DNA of 19,244 bases, taken from contig SSNU01000392.1 of assembly GCA_012064415.1 (NCBI GenBank), positions 1 through 19,244 on the forward strand. Direction: 5' to 3'. Made by a program: the position numbers and the translations under genes. The notes beneath the pieces were generated by a model. It did no database searches. It worked only from the letters and a program-made list of their open reading frames with translations, and had not been told where the DNA came from. Below are positions 17,715 through 19,244 of this stretch, piece by piece. Origin of the DNA: Gyrodactylus bullatarudis. Lineage: Eukaryota > Platyhelminthes > Monogenea > Gyrodactylidea > Gyrodactylidae. The stretch's first letter is position 1. The number at the start of each line of letters is the position of its first letter.

Positions 17715-17754
17715 TTCTATTTTTCTGCTATTCAAAATCGAATGCTATTTTTCT
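17710..17754 (+). repeat. 45-bp perfect direct repeat, right copy
   Basis: Second copy of 16854-16898; starts are 856 bp apart. Further GCTATTTTT units follow to about 17786. It overlaps the end of the 61-bp repeat by five bases. Confidence 0.9.
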
Positions 17755-17786
17755 ACTAATTAATTGCTATTTTTTTGCTATTTTCC

Positions 17787-17997
17787 CTTGTCAGATAAAT
17801 GGTAAAATGAAAACAAATTTTATTTTTCTTGATTGCTTTTTGTTAGACGATTTTTATTTAAAAAAAAATAATTATATACAAAATAAATAAAAATAGAGAG
17901 GTTCTGTACAAGGATATACAAAATAAATTCAATATTATCTGGATAAGTTGGCAATTCAATTTCAGAAAAAGGTTTCATAATAGAAATTAAAATAATA
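17787..17997. other. AT-rich spacer between LINE fragments
   Basis: About 210 bp, poly-A/T rich, with two close copies of GATATACAAAATAAAT-like sequence (near 17874 and 17911). No coding signal; it may be a degraded LINE tail. Confidence 0.35.
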
Positions 17998-18933
17998 AAG
18001 AATGTAAAAATCTATATTGAACAATCAATTCTAGGGAGATTAGCTAGAGGATTTAATTTTAAACTAGACGATATACAAGAATTTGAGGCACGATTTGTAT
18101 CTCTGTTGGCTAGAAAACGAATCTTATTCCAGGCTCTTTGGGGGTTAGTATTGAGTTCACTAGCAATATTGGATTCATAAACATCCTGAGGGGAAACATT
18201 GATACACAAGGAGTTAATAGATTTCCGAGTAGAGAGTTTGATAATATCTAAAAATATTGAAAAGTTAAAATGAGTATGATCAAGATTATGAGTGAAGAGA
18301 TTTGAGTCCAGAAATTTCATAGATAGGGCAATAAACTTCTCTTTGTCCGTAACAAAATGGGGAACTGAGCATTTGTAGAAAGTTTGCTTTTCTTGAAGGC
18401 GAAGTAATCAATTGTGATAGGTTCAAATCATTCATGAGGTCAAACAGTGGAGAATCCGGCCAATAGGTTTGTTTGAAAGCAGGTCTATTAAAGTCCCAAG
18501 AAATAACGATGTTGTCAGACTTGTTACAAAATGATGAAATGATTGAGATAATAATATCAGTCTCGGATTGTGTTTTGACAGGAAGGGGATCGTAAACAGC
18601 AAAAAGGTGAGAAATTAATCCCATAGAATTAGTGAGTTTAAGATAAACTAGTTCAAATGGCATGTTGTTAAAGGAGGCAGAGTGTAGAATTGAGATGGAA
18701 TTTCTTATAAAAACTACTACACCACCACCAATATTGAAAAGACGATCGGTTCTAAAGAGGGAATAAGCTGCCTTTACGAAGAAAGCAGAATTATCAGAAG
18801 GTTTGAGCCAAGATTTCATTATGACAAAAAGATCAGATGAATAATTGTGCAAATAGTTGCGAATGATGAATAATGAATTCTTAATAGAGAGATCGTTCCA
18901 TAACAGAAGCAAATTATGATGAGGGGTTCTCAC
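17998..18933 (-). pseudogene. Non-LTR retrotransposon endonuclease and linker (degenerate, RT deleted)
   Basis: The minus strand, from 18933, shows an apurinic-type endonuclease of a LINE: SDLFVIMKSWL (normally ..i.ETWL), YSLFRTDRLFNIGGGVVVFI, AVYDPLPV, VISWDFNRPAF (normally GDFN) and LNLSQLITSPSR. The catalytic Glu is Lys and the GDFN glycine is Trp, so the enzyme is dead. A frameshift near 18300 leads to the linker (NTNPQRAWNKIRFLANRD), which then jumps from NLPRID straight to SIQYRFLH. That last segment belongs to the C-terminal region, so the reverse transcriptase has been deleted. The 61-bp repeat copy 2 is at 18024-18084. It is related to the fragment at 17245-17658. Confidence 0.75.
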
Positions 18934-19244
18934 CTTAGGTGAATCTATGGTTCCTCTTCTGGAATAGGAGGTGAGACCTTTGAGAAATCATTTTTTTGGA
19001 TTAATGGCAATTGATTTTTGGGTTAATTTCAAAATATCCCCAATGTAAATATTTTTCCAAAGAAACTATTAAAAATAATTTTTGGAGGTTGCTGACTAGA
19101 AGTCATGCTAGTTTTAATAATATTTTTTTTTTGGTTCTAGTTAATGAATTTCGAGTTAATTTCTCTTTTGAATTCAAATAAACTCATTCTTTTTATAATA
19201 TTAGGTAATTTTTCAAATAATTTTTTGCTTCTATTGAAGATTGC
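18934..19244. other. Sequence upstream of the LINE fragment, no recognised gene
   Basis: AT-rich DNA running to the window edge. No frame with recognisable content, no RNA gene and no repeat shared with the rest of the window was seen. Confidence 0.4.

Noticed and set aside
18418..18432. tRNA T-loop-like GGTTCAAATC
   Set aside because: No acceptor stem or anticodon arm around it; it falls within the LINE endonuclease frame.
1..19244. CRISPR arrays, bacterial operons, rRNA genes
   Set aside because: No regularly spaced short repeats, no ribosome-binding-site-led gene strings and no rRNA-like blocks; all genes are spliced and eukaryotic.

Overview
The window reads as AT-rich invertebrate (metazoan) nuclear DNA. 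The evidence is three spliced protein genes with animal relatives, canonical GT-AG introns, AATAAA poly(A) signals and many eukaryotic transposons. Most introns are extremely short: 24 and 33 nt in CNOT9, 27 nt in DPH3, and 28-39 nt for several in the receptor gene. I cannot name the species. Introns of this size are typical of a few compact or parasitic animal lineages, but a TATA/initiator promoter at about 5200 would also suit an arthropod.

Layout. Positions 1-2110 hold minus-strand Penelope-like element (PLE) remains: an RT fragment at the left edge, two hammerhead-type ribozyme motifs, and a decayed GIY-YIG endonuclease end. Positions 2800-4110 hold a minus-strand pogo/Tigger-like transposase gene that itself contains ultrashort introns and has lost part of its catalytic core. 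Positions 4300-4570 hold a broken, unidentified reading frame. Positions 5200-5284 look like a promoter plus a first coding exon with no recognisable rest of the gene; a second PLE end (5352-5830) lies just downstream.

Positions 6431-14664 are one plus-strand gene of 13 exons (775 codons after splicing, by my reconstruction). It encodes a divergent ionotropic glutamate receptor with amino-terminal domain, split ligand-binding domain, pore and four membrane segments. Its four long introns each carry a transposon: two copies of a 0.7 kb inverted-repeat MITE in opposite orientation (introns 3 and 10), a foldback element plus a third PLE end (intron 6), and a pair of hammerhead-bearing PLE ends (intron 9). 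The other eight introns are 28-220 nt.

Positions 14701-16252 hold two compact housekeeping genes, DPH3 (minus) and CNOT9 (plus). They share a 182 bp divergent promoter, and DPH3 converges on the receptor gene with 36 bp between the stop codons. Positions 16850-18933 are a scrambled group of non-LTR retrotransposon (LINE) fragments on both strands, with 45 bp and 61 bp direct repeats.

The most interesting signal is a family of up to six hammerhead-type motifs, all on the minus strand. In the better copies the usual helix II is nearly absent, and its strand can instead pair with bases 5' of helix I, with compensatory changes between copies.
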